Shown one piece after another: positions 63,111 to 64,000 of a stretch of 64,000 bases of DNA. The translations under genes and the position numbers were made by a program. Position 1 is the first letter of the stretch; every line of letters starts with the position of its first letter. The stretch lies in assembly GCF_003351105.1 (NCBI RefSeq), contig NZ_NKRG01000005.1:124001-188000 (forward strand), read 5' to 3'. Source of the DNA: Thermosipho africanus Ob7 (GTDB lineage Bacteria > Thermotogota > Thermotogae > Thermotogales > Fervidobacteriaceae). The notes under the pieces are model-generated. The model was not told the origin of the DNA, did no database searches, and saw nothing but the letters and a program-made list of their open reading frames with translations.

Positions 63111-64000
63111 TTAACCACCAAAAGTAGATTGCATTTGAAAAATAGTAGAATACATTGCATAAGCTAAAAATGCAATAAACAAACCTACAAAAGCAATCAT
63201 TAAAGGTTCAAGCATTGATAAAAGTTTTTTTGTATCCTGTTGAATTTGCTCATCAAAAAAGTCCGCCACTTTTTCCATAATCGTGTCTAACTTACCTGTT
63301 TCCTCTCCAGTACCAATCATTTCATAAATAATCTGAGGAAAAACTTTTTCACTTTTCAAAGCTTGCTTTAAAGTACTTCCACTTTTTACTTTTTCAGAAA
63401 CATTTTTTATTTTCATAATAAACTTTAAATTATTTGAAGCTTTTGCTGCCATCTCCAATGAATCTATTATTGAAACACCACTTGCAATTAAAACTCCAAA
63501 TGTTCTACAAAATCTTTCATATGTAATTTTCTCCTGCAATTTCCTAATCGGTGGAAATAATCTTCCGAAAAATTCTTTCGTTTTTTTACCCGGTTCTGTT
63601 CTTAAAAATAAAAACATTCCAACTAATAAAGAAATTATAACAAAAGCTACCATAAATGGATTACCTGTCACAACTTTATTGACACTAATTAAAAAGGAAA
63701 TTATACCCCCTGTTGGTATAGTTCCAAACACATTGAAAAGCTTTGGCAAGATAAAAACACTTATTACTACAACAACTATAACAGCAAATCCTAAAATAAA
63801 CGTAGGATAAACCATAGCGGATTTTACCTGTTGATTTGTTCTATTTAAATTTTCATAATAACTAGCTAATTTTTCAAGAGTTTCCTCTAAAACACCACCT
63901 TCTTCTCCGGCTTTAATCATATTGATAAATACGTCATCAAAAACTTTTTGCTTTTTAAACGCTTCTGAAAGAGACGTTCCCACATCTAATTCACTAACTA
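63111..64000 (-). CDS. pilC: Type IV pilus / type II secretion platform protein, partial
   Basis: The C-terminal 296 codons of PilC/GspF; the 5' end lies beyond the window. The frame stays open to base 64000 (VSELDVGTSLSEAF), so the GTG at 63983 is internal. Two T2SSF repeats are visible: FINMIKAGEEGGVLEETLEK and YERFCRTFGVLIASGVSIID with YEMIGTGEETGKLDTIMEK. Membrane helices are GFAVIVVVVISVFILPKLF and PLMIAFVGLFIAFLAYAMYS. It forms the inner-membrane base that transmits motor force (known). Confidence 0.92.
   Translation of the reverse strand, partial: VSELDVGTSLSEAFKKQKVFDDVFINMIKAGEEGGVLEETLEKLASYYENLNRTNQQVKSAMVYPTFILGFAVIVVVVISVFILPKLFNVFGTIPTGGIISFLISVNKVVTGNPFMVAFVIISLLVGMFLFLRTEPGKKTKEFFGRLFPPIRKLQEKITYERFCRTFGVLIASGVSIIDSLEMAAKASNNLKFIMKIKNVSEKVKSGSTLKQALKSEKVFPQIIYEMIGTGEETGKLDTIMEKVADFFDEQIQQDTKKLLSMLEPLMIAFVGLFIAFLAYAMYSTIFQMQSTFGG

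Noticed and set aside
62753-63160. Using the longer pseudopilin start at 63160
   Set aside because: It would overlap pilC by 50 bp, has no ribosome-binding site and adds no prepilin cleavage site.

Overview
The window is about 70% AT, has no rRNA, tRNA or CRISPR array, and is densely packed with genes in long minus-strand operons. The gene set points to the order Thermotogales, most likely a Thermosipho-like anaerobic thermophile: 2-oxoacid:ferredoxin oxidoreductase, Opp-type ABC importer genes, RsmH-FtsL-FtsI cell-division genes, a flagellin opening MRINHN, FeoAB, and a type IV pilus/secretin operon. The genus is an inference from gene style, not a measured result.

Layout. (1) 1-2008: two subunits of a 2-oxoacid:ferredoxin oxidoreductase. 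(2) 2.25-2.77 kb: a 151-aa winged-helix-like protein whose promoter carries an 11-bp palindrome; a paralogue lies at 33.2 kb and near-identical 28-nt promoter motifs occur at 29.45 and 33.03 kb. (3) 2.98-8.3 kb: a decayed plasmid-like island with a frameshifted ParA gene bracketed by two short-repeat arrays (five 21-bp-type units downstream, five 20-bp units upstream), an apparently intact type II restriction-modification pair, the remnant of an S24/LexA-type repressor, and about 1.4 kb of broken coding sequence. (4) 8.35-19.4 kb: one minus-strand defence operon, in transcription order PLD-nuclease/helicase, 67-aa protein, DndD/SMC-like ATPase encoded in two halves, 154-aa protein, type III-like Mod, type III-like Res, and an Mrr_N-like protein. 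(5) 19.9-26.7 kb: a type I Zorya system in divergent arrangement, with zorC-zorD leftward and zorA-zorB rightward, followed by a zinc-ribbon gene.

(6) 26.9-33 kb: mixed housekeeping and membrane genes (PgeF, a YhhN-type protein, DMT exporter, alpha/beta hydrolase, TauE-type permease), a broken C69 peptidase gene, and a secreted protein with an Arg/Gly/Asn-rich tail. (7) 33.2-36.6 kb: rsmH, ftsL-like, ftsI and the second winged-helix paralogue. (8) 36.7-43.6 kb: a purine-catabolism operon (adenine deaminase, molybdenum subunit of a xanthine-dehydrogenase-type enzyme, a PLP enzyme, an 8-oxoguanine-deaminase-like amidohydrolase). (9) 43.7-52.2 kb: flagellin, oppBCDF, uvrC, gcvH, a small thioredoxin-like protein. 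(10) 52.2-54.6 kb: feoA (two FeoA domains) and feoB. (11) 55.1-64.0 kb: a type IV pilus / type II secretion operon (PilC/GspF, pseudopilin-like, PilM, PilN, PilO, PilP-like, a giant secretin, a MEMO-family protein, a ComEA-like protein).

The most interesting parts are the 8.35-19.4 kb operon, which joins a Dnd-like ATPase and PLD-helicase to type III methylation without any sulfur-insertion genes; the divergent Zorya system beside it; three genes (korA, zorC and the second half of the SMC-like ATPase) that seem to begin at AUA a few bases after a strong ribosome-binding site; the paired repeat arrays around the parA relic; and the 28-nt promoter motif shared by the winged-helix paralogues and a secreted protein.
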